A stretch of DNA of 64,000 bases from Myxococcales bacterium (lineage in GTDB: Bacteria > Myxococcota_A > Polyangia > Polyangiales > Houyiibacteriaceae): assembly GCA_029863605.1 (NCBI GenBank), contig JAOTVB010000006.1:1-64000 (forward strand), given 5' to 3'. The notes beneath the pieces are model-generated. The model was given only the letters and a program-made list of their open reading frames with translations, was not told the origin of the DNA and did no database searches. Positions 8,796 to 18,205 of the stretch are shown here, piece after piece. The position numbers and the translations under genes are program-made. Each line of letters opens with the position of its first letter. Position 1 is the stretch's first letter.

Positions 8796-10150
8796 TGGGG
8801 TGACTCGCTTGGGGCTTCGTCTTGAATGTACGCCTGTTCTTTGTACCAGACCGCCACCGGCACGAAGAGGATCGCGGTCACGGCCATTGCTCCCGCGAAG
8901 AACAGGTAATAAGAAGGCCCCTCGAGCTTGCTCGTTCCGTCGGGATTCTGAATGAAGTAATTTACCCCGGCGGTGAAGAGGTTGCCGATCGACACACTCA
9001 TCAAGAACGCGCCCATCACCAGCGACTTCATCTTCTTGGGCGCCTGAGTGTACGAGAACTCGAGTGCAGTGATCGAGACGAGGATCTCCGCCGCGGTTAT
9101 CAGGATGTACCCGCCAAGCTGCCACGAGATATTGACGCTTTCGCCAGCGTCGAGCCGCGCCTCCACCCAGGCGGGCAGGACAAAGGCAAACACCGTCAGG
9201 AAAAGCCCCATCGAGATCTTCCGAAGCGGCGTGAGCGGCCAGAATCGATCGAAGACAGGGTAGACGACTCGATTGAACAACGGGATGAAAAGCAGCACCA
9301 ATGCCGGGTTGAGCCACTGTGCCTGAGATGGGTCCCACTCGATGCCGAAGCGCCGATCCATCCGCGCGGCTTGAAGGACCCAAGCGGACCCCTGCTGATC
9401 AAAGAGCGCCCAGAACATCGCGATGAACGCATAGATGATGAAGAGCTTCGCAAGTGCCTTGAGTCCTTCGCGACTGAAGAGTTCTCGCAAAAAGGCGACT
9501 CCACCTGGAGGAACGTGCACGAAGGTGTTGCGACCCATCCAAAAGGCGAACGTCGCAATTGCCATCAGCACGCCGGGCACGCCGAAAGCGACCGACGCAC
9601 CGAAGCGATGGAGCAGCGGCTCGGCAAACAAGATCGACGCCAACGCGCCCACGTTGATCGAGAAATAGAACCAACCGAACACCTTCGGCAGCAGGTGACT
9701 GTTGGTCCGACCGAACTGGTCGCCCACGTGGGCAGAAACACACGGCTTGATCCCCCCAGACCCGACAGCGATCAATCCGAGACCGAGCGCGAGGCCCGCA
9801 CGGGTATCGTCGATGGCAAGCGTGAGGTGTCCGAGGCAGTACACGATCGATAGGGTCATGATCGTGCGGTACTTCCCGAGAAACGCGTCGGAGATGATCG
9901 CACCGAGGATTGGAAAGAAGTAGACGGCGGTAACGAAGCCGTGAAACCAGGTCTTGGCTTGCTCGTCGGTCATGACGTCGAGCTCGCCCTGCGCGTTCAT
10001 CAAGAACTTGGTCATGAAGATGACCAGAATCGCGCGCATCCCGTAGAAGCTGTACCGCTCGGCCCCCTCGTTTGCGACGATGTAAGGGATTCCGGGTGGC
10101 ATCCCCCGCATCGGCTCAGGCGCCGTACGGTATCGAGCCTTCGCAGACAT
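8792..10150 (-). CDS. POT/PTR2-family proton-dependent oligopeptide transporter
   Basis: Inner-membrane importer of di- and tripeptides driven by protons. Residues ~20-50 carry the family signature [17 protein letters not shown] (E-x-x-E-R motif form), followed by about 12 hydrophobic helices, and the second conserved block [13 protein letters not shown]. 452 residues, slightly short of the usual 480-550. The gene is divergent from the OmpA-like gene and overlaps the phosphomutase by 4 bases. Substrate class is family knowledge; the sequence alone does not show the peptide preference. Confidence 0.92.
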   Translation of the reverse strand: MSAKARYRTAPEPMRGMPPGIPYIVANEGAERYSFYGMRAILVIFMTKFLMNAQGELDVMTDEQAKTWFHGFVTAVYFFPILGAIISDAFLGKYRTIMTLSIVYCLGHLTLAIDDTRAGLALGLGLIAVGSGGIKPCVSAHVGDQFGRTNSHLLPKVFGWFYFSINVGALASILFAEPLLHRFGASVAFGVPGVLMAIATFAFWMGRNTFVHVPPGGVAFLRELFSREGLKALAKLFIIYAFIAMFWALFDQQGSAWVLQAARMDRRFGIEWDPSQAQWLNPALVLLFIPLFNRVVYPVFDRFWPLTPLRKISMGLFLTVFAFVLPAWVEARLDAGESVNISWQLGGYILITAAEILVSITALEFSYTQAPKKMKSLVMGAFLMSVSIGNLFTAGVNYFIQNPDGTSKLEGPSYYLFFAGAMAVTAILFVPVAVWYKEQAYIQDEAPSESPQ

Positions 10151-10214
10151 AGGTGCGATGTTAGCGGATTATTTGCTCAGGAGCGGCTTTCCGGATCACA
10201 CTCGCGCTCGGTTC

Positions 10215-10244
10215 TTGTCGGTTTTCGGTTCGGGAAGTGATACT
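10215..10244 (+). promoter_or_regulatory. Possible promoter of the OmpA-like gene
   Basis: TTGTCG at 10215-10220, an 18-base spacer and GATACT at 10239-10244. A partial match to sigma-70, placed 66 bases before the GTG start. Weak evidence. Confidence 0.3.
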
Positions 10245-10309
10245 AGAGGCCGAGCGGGGGTGGTTGAGTTGGGGCCCCGGCACGCTGCAACGATACAATG
10301 GAGGATGGC

Positions 10310-12115
10310 GTGACACAGAGGGATGACCAGAGAAAGTTCAACCGGGGTTGGCTCGCGAGCCTGATCGTCGTAACGAGTGTTCTTTTTGGCGCTTCCGGAG
10401 CGGTCGCGCAGGCACCAGCCCAGTTTGATCTGAATCAGTTTCGGCCATCTGAATTGAGGACTGACGGTTTTGCCGTGAGCACCGCGGATGGTCAGGGCCA
10501 CAAGCGCTTCGGTTTTCAGATCTACATCGATTATTCCGATGATCCCTTCGTCTTCGAAGGAGCGCCGGGAAGCCCTCAAGCGGGCCAGCAGTTCAAGATG
10601 GTCCACCAACAGCTCACCGGCCACATCACCTGGAGCCTCGGCTTGTGGGATCACCTCGTGATCTTCATGGACCTGCCCTACCATTTCATGGCCAAGGACG
10701 ATCTGTCCGGCGATCCCAGCGACCCGACCACCGACCGGGGTTTCATCGAGGCGATCGGCGCGAGCGGGCTCATTCCGCGCGGAAGCGGTCTCGGCGATGT
10801 CTATCTCGGAGCACGAGGCAATCTATACGGGACGCGCGATGACGTTTTTCAGGTCGCGCTCCAGGCGACTTTGACCGCCAACACGGCCTCTGGCGCGGAT
10901 TCCCGACAAAACTACCTCGGCGAGCTGAGGAAAAGCCCCTACATCGGCGGTTGGTTCGAGCTTTTCACGACGTTCAATATTGGTGACCACGTCCGCATTC
11001 CACTCAACATCGGTTACAAGACCAGCTTTACCCAGGAAATCCAGACCCTGAGACTCGGCAGCCAGCTCACCTGGGGCGGCGGTTTGCAGGTTCTGATGGG
11101 CGACGATCGCTTCATGCTCACGGCTGAAACGTTTGGCAGAACTGCCGCGGCAAGCGCGACGGGCTTTGGTGGCCGGGAGGAGACTCCGCTCGAGGTCCTC
11201 GGTGGCTTCAAGTACAACGGTCGCACCGGCCTTTCGGTGGGCGTTGCCGGCACCGCGGGAGTGACTCCTGGCTACGGAGCGCCGGACTGGCGGATGATCG
11301 GCCTCCTCGGCTTCACGATGCCCGAGAAGGAAGAGGTCGTCGCCGTCCTCGATGCCGATGGCGATGGCATTCCGGACGACGTAGATCAGTGTCCGACCGA
11401 CCCGGAGGACATGGACGGCTTCCAGGATGAGGATGGTTGTCCCGACTTCGACAACGATGGTGACGGTGTGCTCGATGCCGACGACGGCTGTCCGATGGAC
11501 GCAGAGGACATCGACGGCTTCGAAGACGAAGATGGGTGCCCCGATCCTGACAATGACGGCGACGGCATTCTCGATGCTGACGACAAATGTCCGAACGAGC
11601 CCGGCCCGCCAGAGAACGATGGGTGCCCGGATGCCGACCGCGATGGTGATGGCGTGCCCGACCGGGTCGACAATTGCCCGGACGAGCCTGGAACGATCGA
11701 GAACCAAGGGTGCCAAGCAGCGCAGCTGGTGGTCATCGGCGACGGACAACTCGAAATCCTCGAGAAGGTCTTCTTCCGAACTGGCAGCGCGAAGCTCCAG
11801 CCCCGGTCCTTCGTCCTGCTCGACAACGTCGCTGCGGTCCTAAACGCGCACCCGGAGATCCCACTCATTCGAGTGGAAGGTCACACCGACTCGACCGGCG
11901 CACTCAAGTACAACATGAGGCTGTCGCAAAAGCGCGCTGAGACCGTCGTCCGCTACCTCGTCGGCAGAGGCAAGGTGAGCAGGGGCCGTCTCCTCGCCGA
12001 GGGCTTCGGTCCCACGCGACCCGTCGTGCCAGACGCCAGGACGAGGGACGAGCTCGCACAAAACCGACGCGTCGAGTTCCACATCGTCGACGTCGGTCCC
12101 GAGGCAGACGACTAG
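10310..12115 (+). CDS. OmpA-family outer-membrane protein with thrombospondin type 3 repeats
   Basis: GTG at 10310 is chosen because GGAGG (10300-10304) sits 5 bases before it; the in-frame ATG at 10298 would have this site inside the gene. A signal peptide ends near AVAQA. Then come a ~320-residue beta-rich barrel-like domain, four Ca2+-binding TSP3-type repeats (about 11350-11720; units such as DADGDGIPDDVDQCP and DNDGDGILDADDKCP), and an OmpA C-terminal peptidoglycan-binding domain (IRVEGHTDSTG...NMRLSQKRAE, LLAEGFG, NRRVEFHI). It probably ties the outer membrane to the cell wall. It starts divergently from the POT gene, 160 bp away, and a hairpin follows at 12162. Confidence 0.93.
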   Translation: MTQRDDQRKFNRGWLASLIVVTSVLFGASGAVAQAPAQFDLNQFRPSELRTDGFAVSTADGQGHKRFGFQIYIDYSDDPFVFEGAPGSPQAGQQFKMVHQQLTGHITWSLGLWDHLVIFMDLPYHFMAKDDLSGDPSDPTTDRGFIEAIGASGLIPRGSGLGDVYLGARGNLYGTRDDVFQVALQATLTANTASGADSRQNYLGELRKSPYIGGWFELFTTFNIGDHVRIPLNIGYKTSFTQEIQTLRLGSQLTWGGGLQVLMGDDRFMLTAETFGRTAAASATGFGGREETPLEVLGGFKYNGRTGLSVGVAGTAGVTPGYGAPDWRMIGLLGFTMPEKEEVVAVLDADGDGIPDDVDQCPTDPEDMDGFQDEDGCPDFDNDGDGVLDADDGCPMDAEDIDGFEDEDGCPDPDNDGDGILDADDKCPNEPGPPENDGCPDADRDGDGVPDRVDNCPDEPGTIENQGCQAAQLVVIGDGQLEILEKVFFRTGSAKLQPRSFVLLDNVAAVLNAHPEIPLIRVEGHTDSTGALKYNMRLSQKRAETVVRYLVGRGKVSRGRLLAEGFGPTRPVVPDARTRDELAQNRRVEFHIVDVGPEADD

Positions 12116-12161
12116 TCGGGCAAACGATCAGCCCCAGCGCCCCTGAGGCACCTACTCAGCG

Positions 12162-12198
12162 ACCCCGTGGCCGACGCAAAGAGTCGGCCTCGCGGGGT
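12162..12198. terminator. Hairpin between convergent genes
   Basis: ACCCCG-TG-GCCGAC at 12162-12175 pairs with GTCGGC-CTCG-CGGGGT at 12183-12198 around loop gcaaaga. It lies between the OmpA-like gene and the stop of the kinase gene, fitting a shared transcription end. No U-tract on either side. Confidence 0.45.
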
Positions 12199-15100
12199 TA
12201 GCTGGCGATTCGAACAGGCCAGTGCGCATTCTCGACGCCGAGCCTGAGGTTCGCGAGAAACTGGCGTCCTTGTCGGATCGTGATGCGGTCGTTCGGGTCG
12301 CGGCGCAGGCATCGAGCGACGAGCGCGCCGAGCTCCCGGGTTTCGGCCTGCGCAAGCAGCGCGCGCACCGCATCCGGGTCGCCATCGTGGGTTACGTGCT
12401 GTGTGATCATCGCGGCTTCGCCGGTACCGTCGAACAGCGTCTTCCCCGTGTAAGCTTCGAAGATCAGACAGCCGAAAGCGTAGACGTCAGCCGGGATCGC
12501 TTGGCTGGTATCCCCGGTGCCCCAGATCTCGGGTGATCCGTAGTTTGCCGTTCCGCACCCAGGCCGAAGGTGCCGTCCCGCGAGACCGAAGTCGACGAGC
12601 ACCGGCTTTGGCGGGTTACCAACTCCCGTAATGGCGTCGGCATTGCACACGATGATGTTGGAGGGTTTGACGTCGAGGTGCGCTATGCCAACTTGGTGCA
12701 TCGCATCGAGACCGGCGCCGACCCCGAGCAGCAGGTCTCTGGCCCGCCGAATCGAAAGATCGCCCATCTCGAGCGTGCGTTCTAAGCTGGGCCCTTCCAC
12801 CAGCTCCATGACCAAGATCGGTTTCGGCCCTGCTCCGGCATCGAATGTGACGAAGCGAGCAATATTGGGATGCTCGGGGAGTGCGAGTAGCGCCCCTGCT
12901 TCCTCGCGGAACAAACGCAAGAACTCCTCCTCGGACAAGGTGCGTGCCGCGGCGGCAGAGTAGTCGGGGACTTTCAAGGCGAACAGCGGCGCCGACTCGT
13001 CATGCCGCTCTTCGACGCGACGAGCGACGAAGACCGATCCGACCGCGCCCGTCCCGACCGCTCTGATTAAATAGAAGCCACCGAGAATCCGGCTTGGAGG
13101 AGCCCATGCGGGAAGGGGCGCGTCCGCGTCGAGCTCGGGTGACGCAATGCTCGGTGCTCGTCGAGGCGCATCAAGCGGAAGCCGTCTAAGATGCTTCAAG
13201 ACTGCCTTCGTCAGTTGGGCGAACGCACCAGGCAGGTCCTTATCGACTGCGGCCACGGCGTTGGCGTACGCCCGATCGAGCTCGGAGACCGATCCGCGCA
13301 ATGCACGTTCGACCTCCAGTCCCATCGCCCAGATCGATGCGCCGGATGTCGGTGATTCCCTCTCGGTCTCTCCGAGCCGGCGGCGCGAACCACTGGCCAG
13401 CTGTGCTAGCGTGGCGACCCCGCGTTCCAAAGGCGCGAGTGGCGTAGTGGCCGCGCGGTCCGAGACTTCGGTGAGCGAGCTAGACGCGGCCACAGAGCGG
13501 AGTCCTCTTGCCAGCAATGAGAGTGCCTGCCGCAGCGCTTCGACCCGGGCCGAGGAGGCAACGGGGAGCTCGTTGCCGATGGCACGGAGGGCGTCGGCGG
13601 CGGCAACCAAACCGTGACCGTCGCGCTCGGCAGTCCGAGTCGCTTCCCTAAGCTTGATATACGCCCGAACCACCGTCTTGATCTCAGGTACCATCGAGGC
13701 TTCGGCCATCGTTTTCAAATCGTCGAGATGCGGCACGTGCTCAGCGGTCGCAATGACGATGTCGGAAACATCAGCGATATCTTCCCGAACGAGGGCATCA
13801 CAGGTTCGTGCCGCCGCGGCGCAAAGCGTCCGCCGAAGTGAATTCTTCTGATCGTGCTGCACCCTACTGAGCAAAACCTGCTGCGTGAGCAGCCGGCGCT
13901 GGCTCACCAGATCCTTACGGGGGTCGACGTGGGGGCCGTCGGCGTCGACGAGGTGCAGCATCGTTCGCAGCTGACGAAGACGCGTGGTGAACTGCGGGAC
14001 GTGGTTCTCTTCCCCAAGCGGATCGCCCTCTCGAATGACCAACCAGTTGGTGACGCGCTGAAAGAGGTCGCCCAAACGATGATCGTGTTCCGCCCCGGGG
14101 TCGTTATCCTCGCCGAGAAGCAAGAGGTCGTTCAGCGCAGATGTCTCGAACAAGGCCGAGTCGAGCTCGCGGAGCGCAAGGAACGCCGCGAGGTCGCTTT
14201 CGGGGTTGCCTCGCACGGGCCTCTCGAGCAGGGCTACCTTGGCTGCGGCAGCTTCGAGAATCGGCTCCGCTTCTCGTGCTGCTTCGTATGCGCCGTCCCG
14301 AGCGAAGGTCTCTAATGCATCCGAGATCATGTCGCGGAGCGTGGGCTCACGTTTTGCACGAGCGCCGCTGAGCTCGTCTGCGAGGGCTCGCATGAGCGCG
14401 GCTCGGCCGACGTCTTCGGTGTCGCCCTGAGCCACCGACTTTCGCAGGTGTGCCTCGGCCCTCTCGGCGGCAGCATCTGCGAAGCCACGTCCCAGGCGTT
14501 CTCGCCGAAGATCGACGAGCGCTTCGGCCATGTCGAGCCCACCAACGCGCATCAACTGATCGAGCAGGGTTTCAACCGCTTCTGGATGGCTCTCCGCCGC
14601 GCGCGGAAGGCCGGCGATCATCGCAGCGGCGATCCCGTGATCCTGCTGAAACACGACCGACTCCAGCAGATCTCGGCAAGCGCGCAGCCCTTTCTCCGGC
14701 TCGACCGCAATGCTAGCGGCGAGGGAAGCGGAAGCCCTGCGCCATTCCGTGATGGTGAACTCTGGATCGAGATGCCGATGCATCTCCTCCCGAAACACGG
14801 GCATCGACGACGCCAACAAACCCCGGGCAGACGCCACGTGGCGCCAAACGAGCGTCTCTCGATCAGCCAACAGTCTGTCCCAGGCCTCTCGCACTGGCCG
14901 CGTGCAGAACACGCGGATTCCGCTGTCGTCCCCTTCGACGGCCCGGCGCGCAGCCTCGCGAGCAGCGCGTTCCAACAGCCTCGCGGCGAGACGACGCGAG
15001 GGCAGCGATCCGGTGGCTGGCGTGCGCAGCCAGTCGTGACTCAGCTCATGGCGAGAGATGAGGGCCAACGCCAGCGCATCGGCGCTAGCGACGCTACCGA

Positions 15101-15542
15101 TCGGTAGACTCAATGCCAGTGCGACTCGGGCGCGCACGGATCGACCCCCTAGAGCGCGCTGCGATCCGAGCGCGAGCTGCGTAGCCACTGCGACGAACGT
15201 GGCGGCATCACCGCGACGCAGACGCTGCAAGACCAGCCGGCCGAGTTTGCGCTTGGTAGCGCTCGCCGGAAGCGCGGCGGCAACCTCGTAGAGGGCGGCT
15301 GCCGCAGCCGGTCCGGACAGCCAGTCGAGCCGTTCGACGTATCCCCCTTGAACGGCCAGCTCCATGCTCTCGAGTAGCGCGTTCGGGTCGAGCCCTTCGA
15401 GTGGCACCGGTCGACGCTCGTCGACGACCGCACGTGCCAACGTCGCCATCCCCTGACGCCACGCCGCTTCACGCTGCTCCGGGGCGCTCAGTCGGTGCAA
15501 CACCGTTAAGCCTTCGAGGCGGTCCCGAGTGGCAGCACGCAT
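12198..15542 (-). CDS. Large protein with C-terminal Ser/Thr protein kinase domain
   Basis: About 1114 residues from ATG at 15542; GTG at 15572 is an alternative, and longer starts would overlap the divergent metalloprotease gene. The first ~800 residues are Leu/Ala/Arg/Glu-rich and appear helical, with no family recognised, perhaps HEAT- or TPR-like. The kinase domain is at the C end: GTGAVGSVFVARR (glycine loop), FALKVPDYS (Lys), EEAGALLAL (helix C), HLDVKPSNII (catalytic loop, about 12650-12685), VDFGLAG (about 12583-12603), YGSPE and DVYAFGCLIFEA. The loop has HLD instead of HRD, so it is a non-RD kinase. A C-terminal kinase is unusual in bacteria, where the kinase is mostly N-terminal with a distal membrane helix; no membrane segment was seen here. 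It may be cytosolic. Function of the N-terminal region unknown. Confidence 0.85.
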   Translation of the reverse strand: MRAATRDRLEGLTVLHRLSAPEQREAAWRQGMATLARAVVDERRPVPLEGLDPNALLESMELAVQGGYVERLDWLSGPAAAAALYEVAAALPASATKRKLGRLVLQRLRRGDAATFVAVATQLALGSQRALGGRSVRARVALALSLPIGSVASADALALALISRHELSHDWLRTPATGSLPSRRLAARLLERAAREAARRAVEGDDSGIRVFCTRPVREAWDRLLADRETLVWRHVASARGLLASSMPVFREEMHRHLDPEFTITEWRRASASLAASIAVEPEKGLRACRDLLESVVFQQDHGIAAAMIAGLPRAAESHPEAVETLLDQLMRVGGLDMAEALVDLRRERLGRGFADAAAERAEAHLRKSVAQGDTEDVGRAALMRALADELSGARAKREPTLRDMISDALETFARDGAYEAAREAEPILEAAAAKVALLERPVRGNPESDLAAFLALRELDSALFETSALNDLLLLGEDNDPGAEHDHRLGDLFQRVTNWLVIREGDPLGEENHVPQFTTRLRQLRTMLHLVDADGPHVDPRKDLVSQRRLLTQQVLLSRVQHDQKNSLRRTLCAAAARTCDALVREDIADVSDIVIATAEHVPHLDDLKTMAEASMVPEIKTVVRAYIKLREATRTAERDGHGLVAAADALRAIGNELPVASSARVEALRQALSLLARGLRSVAASSSLTEVSDRAATTPLAPLERGVATLAQLASGSRRRLGETERESPTSGASIWAMGLEVERALRGSVSELDRAYANAVAAVDKDLPGAFAQLTKAVLKHLRRLPLDAPRRAPSIASPELDADAPLPAWAPPSRILGGFYLIRAVGTGAVGSVFVARRVEERHDESAPLFALKVPDYSAAAARTLSEEEFLRLFREEAGALLALPEHPNIARFVTFDAGAGPKPILVMELVEGPSLERTLEMGDLSIRRARDLLLGVGAGLDAMHQVGIAHLDVKPSNIIVCNADAITGVGNPPKPVLVDFGLAGRHLRPGCGTANYGSPEIWGTGDTSQAIPADVYAFGCLIFEAYTGKTLFDGTGEAAMITQHVTHDGDPDAVRALLAQAETRELGALVARCLRRDPNDRITIRQGRQFLANLRLGVENAHWPVRIAS

Positions 15543-15622
15543 CCACGAAGATTCTAGCCTGCCGATCGCCACCCTCAAAGCGCGGTTGACAAGGGGGACG
15601 TGACCCTCTAGCTCCAGATGGC

Positions 15623-16387
15623 GTGCTCCAACTCTCCTTCGAGTTTGCCGGTGATTCCCCGACGATCTCGGACCTAGGCGCGTCCAACGGCCCCGAGGAC
15701 GATCTCGACCGCGCATACGCCCGTGCGTCCGACTGGAGCAGGGCCCTCGCGAGGCGGCTGGGTCAGCAAATCCGGCTCGTCATCACCGATAATCGCAGCA
15801 CCATGCTCTCCGCGCGGCCCAAAGAGGGTCGGCTCGAGGTGAGGCTGCATCACATGTTTCTGACCGCCGACGAGGACATCCTCGAGGCCGTGGGAGACTA
15901 TCTCGACGGAAGCCACCAAGCGACGGTCATCGTCGATACCTTCATCGAGGAGCACCGAGCCCGCTACGTCGCGCTGGGGCGACCCCAGAGTGCCCTGCGT
16001 ACCGAGGGTCGCAATCACGATCTGCGTGCGATCGTCCATAGTCTGGCTGAACGGCACTTTGGAGGGGTGGTCGACCTCAAGATAGCGTGGGGCAAACGGG
16101 TCCAGCCCAAACGGCGTCAGCGTTCGCTTCAGCTCGGCACCTATCTGCCCGACGAGCAGTTGATCCGGATCCACCCCGTGCTCGATCAACCCTGGGTTCC
16201 GAGCTTCTTCGTCGAGGCGGTGGTCTTCCACGAGATGTTGCATCACGACATGCCGGCCGTGGTCCGAAACGGTCGTAGCCACTATCACACCAAGGCGTTC
16301 AAGAAGCGCGAACGAAGCTTTGAATATCACTCCGCAGCCGAGGAGTGGGAGAAAGAGAATCTGTGGCGTTTGCTCCGTGGCCAGTAA
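15623..16387 (+). CDS. SprT-like zinc metalloprotease
   Basis: A 254-residue protein with VVFHEMLHHDMP (HExxH zinc motif, about 16225-16255), followed by HYHTKAFKKRE, which fits the downstream third ligand region of SprT/minigluzincin-like proteins (HG..F form). The first ~130 residues form an unassigned domain. No signal peptide, so it is probably cytosolic. GTG at 15623 is the start; it diverges from the kinase gene. It is followed 18 bases later by the histidine kinase, so it is likely co-transcribed with the two-component pair. Protease activity is inferred from the motif only. Similar proteins in the SprT group act on DNA-bound or unfolded proteins. Confidence 0.7.
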   Translation: MLQLSFEFAGDSPTISDLGASNGPEDDLDRAYARASDWSRALARRLGQQIRLVITDNRSTMLSARPKEGRLEVRLHHMFLTADEDILEAVGDYLDGSHQATVIVDTFIEEHRARYVALGRPQSALRTEGRNHDLRAIVHSLAERHFGGVVDLKIAWGKRVQPKRRQRSLQLGTYLPDEQLIRIHPVLDQPWVPSFFVEAVVFHEMLHHDMPAVVRNGRSHYHTKAFKKRERSFEYHSAAEEWEKENLWRLLRGQ

Positions 16388-16405
16388 GCGGGTGGGTCTA
16401 ATACG

Positions 16406-17350
16406 ATGGCACGTCGCCGAAAAATTCGTTCGTCGATCTCCGTTCCGATAACGCTCGGCGCGGTCACCGTCCTACTGAGCGGCGCGCTGCTCGTGGGCTG
16501 GTCGTTCCTGCTCGGCCAGAAGATCGAGCGGTCCGCCGATGTGGCGGGCGACGTATGGCTATTGGTCCTCGGCGCGCTTTCGTTCGTGCTTATCATCGTC
16601 GTGCTGGTGCTTTTCGTGATTTCGCTAGCACGCGGGATCATCGAAGTCCGAAAGCAAGACACATTCATCGACTCGGTCACACATGAGCTCAAAAGCCCTC
16701 TTGCCTCGCTTCAACTTTGCCTCGACACCCTCGGGCGTGAGGGGCTCGACGGCACTGACCGCGAGCACCTTCGCGGGATGATGCTGGACGACGTCGATCG
16801 ACTCAGGGCATTCATCGACGACGTGCTCGAGGCCAACCGGTTGTCATATGCGCGCCCTGGCATGCTCAACCTGAGCGATGTGTCGCTAGCGGAGCTTGCC
16901 GAGGACTGCGCCGAATCGGTCCGCGTTCGTCATAGGCTCGAGCCCGAGGAGTTGCTCATCGACGTCGATCCCGACCTCGTGGTCAGTACCGACCGTGCTG
17001 CGCTCGAGATCGTGGTCAAGAACCTCATCGACAACGCGGCGAAATATTCGGGGCGCCCCGCTCGAGTTGAGGTGATCGCGCGGAGGGAAACCGACCACAA
17101 AGTCCTGCTCGAAGTACGTGATAGCGGCATCGGCATCGATCGAAAGAACCTCAAACGGGTGTTCCATCGTTTTTATCGCGTCGAAGACCAAGAGGTACGC
17201 CGGCGGCGCGGCACAGGTCTCGGCCTTTTCGTCGTTTGGGCGCTGGTGAAGCAGCTGGGTGGTAAGGTCGAAGCACTTTCCGACGGACGAGGACGAGGCA
17301 CGACGATGCGTGTGGAGCTTCCGATGGCACACGCGGTGAGCGCAGCATGA
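16406..17350 (+). CDS. Sensor histidine kinase with minimal membrane sensor
   Basis: Two transmembrane helices (residues ~12-35 and ~48-72) are separated by only about 12 residues, so there is no real periplasmic sensor domain. Next comes the dimerisation/phosphoacceptor box DSVTHELKSPLASLQ (His near 16684), then the ATP domain: NLIDNAAKYSG (N box, about 17017), VRDSGIGID (G1) and RRRGTGLGLFV (G2). 314 residues. Its stop overlaps the ATG of the response regulator by 4 bases (ATGA at 17347), so the two are coupled. It may sense the membrane itself or a partner protein. Confidence 0.93.
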   Translation: MARRRKIRSSISVPITLGAVTVLLSGALLVGWSFLLGQKIERSADVAGDVWLLVLGALSFVLIIVVLVLFVISLARGIIEVRKQDTFIDSVTHELKSPLASLQLCLDTLGREGLDGTDREHLRGMMLDDVDRLRAFIDDVLEANRLSYARPGMLNLSDVSLAELAEDCAESVRVRHRLEPEELLIDVDPDLVVSTDRAALEIVVKNLIDNAAKYSGRPARVEVIARRETDHKVLLEVRDSGIGIDRKNLKRVFHRFYRVEDQEVRRRRGTGLGLFVVWALVKQLGGKVEALSDGRGRGTTMRVELPMAHAVSAA

Positions 17351-18060
17351 CGACTCCCGATCCCCAACGCCTTCTCGTCGTCGAAGACGAGGCTCATCTC
17401 GCGGCGGGCCTGAAGCTCAACCTCGAGCTCGAGGGCTATCGCGTCGATGTAGCCGCAAACGCCAAAGAAGCCGGACAGCGCCTACTCGACCCTTCAGGCT
17501 ACGATGCGATCGTGCTCGACGTGATGTTGCCGGACATCAACGGATTCGATCTGTGCAAGAAGTTCCGAGATGCCGGCAACTTCATGCCCGTGATCATGCT
17601 TACCGCGCGCTCCTCCCCCGATGATCGCGTTCGCGGTCTCGAGGCGGGAGCCGACGACTACATGGTCAAGCCCTTCGAGCTGGGCGAGTTGCTTGCACGA
17701 GTGCGTTCAGTTCTGCGGCGTCGCCAGTGGGAGCAGGACGCAGGCACCCATGCCAAGGCTTCCACCCTGTCGTTCGGTGGGGCGAACATCAACTTCGACA
17801 CGCACGAAGTGAGCGTTGCAGGTGAGGCGATTCAACTGACCCAGCTCGAGCTCGACCTATTGCGGTACTTCGCCGAAAATGCGGGCCGTGTGTTGAGTCG
17901 CACCGAGCTCCTCGAGCGCGTCTGGAAGCTCCGAAACTACAACAACACTCGGACCGTCGACAATTTCATTTCGCGCCTTCGGCGACGCTTCGAGGACGAT
18001 CCAAGCGACCCGACGCACTTCCTCTCCGTCCGTGGGGCGGGTTACAAGTTCATCGCATAG
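17347..18060 (+). CDS. OmpR/PhoB-family response regulator
   Basis: Receiver domain (residues 1-120): VVEDEA acidic pair, phosphoacceptor in VLDVMLPDING, LTARS, and the KPF Lys. Winged-helix DNA-binding domain at ~130-237 (LTQLELDLLRYFAENAGRVLSR, TVDNFISRLRRRFE, VRGAGYKFIA). It should be phosphorylated by the kinase whose stop codon overlaps its start and then bind promoter DNA. Targets are not evident; a desaturase gene follows 145 bases later in the same direction. Confidence 0.95.
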   Translation: MTTPDPQRLLVVEDEAHLAAGLKLNLELEGYRVDVAANAKEAGQRLLDPSGYDAIVLDVMLPDINGFDLCKKFRDAGNFMPVIMLTARSSPDDRVRGLEAGADDYMVKPFELGELLARVRSVLRRRQWEQDAGTHAKASTLSFGGANINFDTHEVSVAGEAIQLTQLELDLLRYFAENAGRVLSRTELLERVWKLRNYNNTRTVDNFISRLRRRFEDDPSDPTHFLSVRGAGYKFIA

Positions 18061-18102
18061 AATAGGCGATAGCGTGGGGGCGGTCATGCCGGACCAATTG
18101 CA

Positions 18103-18115
18103 GGGCCGGAGGCCC
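18103..18115 (+). terminator. Small GC hairpin after the response regulator
   Basis: GGGCC (18103-18107), loop GGA, GGCCC (18111-18115). No U-tract. A weak candidate for the end of the two-component operon. Confidence 0.25.
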
Positions 18116-18205
18116 GACCGGGATCACCCGCGTTGACACAACTGTGACAGAAAAGGGACCGAACCATGACGGCGCTCACCGCACGTCTCGGATAGCCTCG
18201 GGAGC

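Noticed and set aside
8822-9853. Plus-strand frame opposite the POT gene
   Set aside because: Highly charged composition typical of the complement of membrane-protein codons.
10823-11749. Minus-strand frame opposite the OmpA/TSP3 gene
   Set aside because: Produced by the Asp-rich repeats on the other strand; no family features.
18133-18161. TTGACA upstream of the desaturase as a promoter
   Set aside because: No -10 hexamer at usual spacing.
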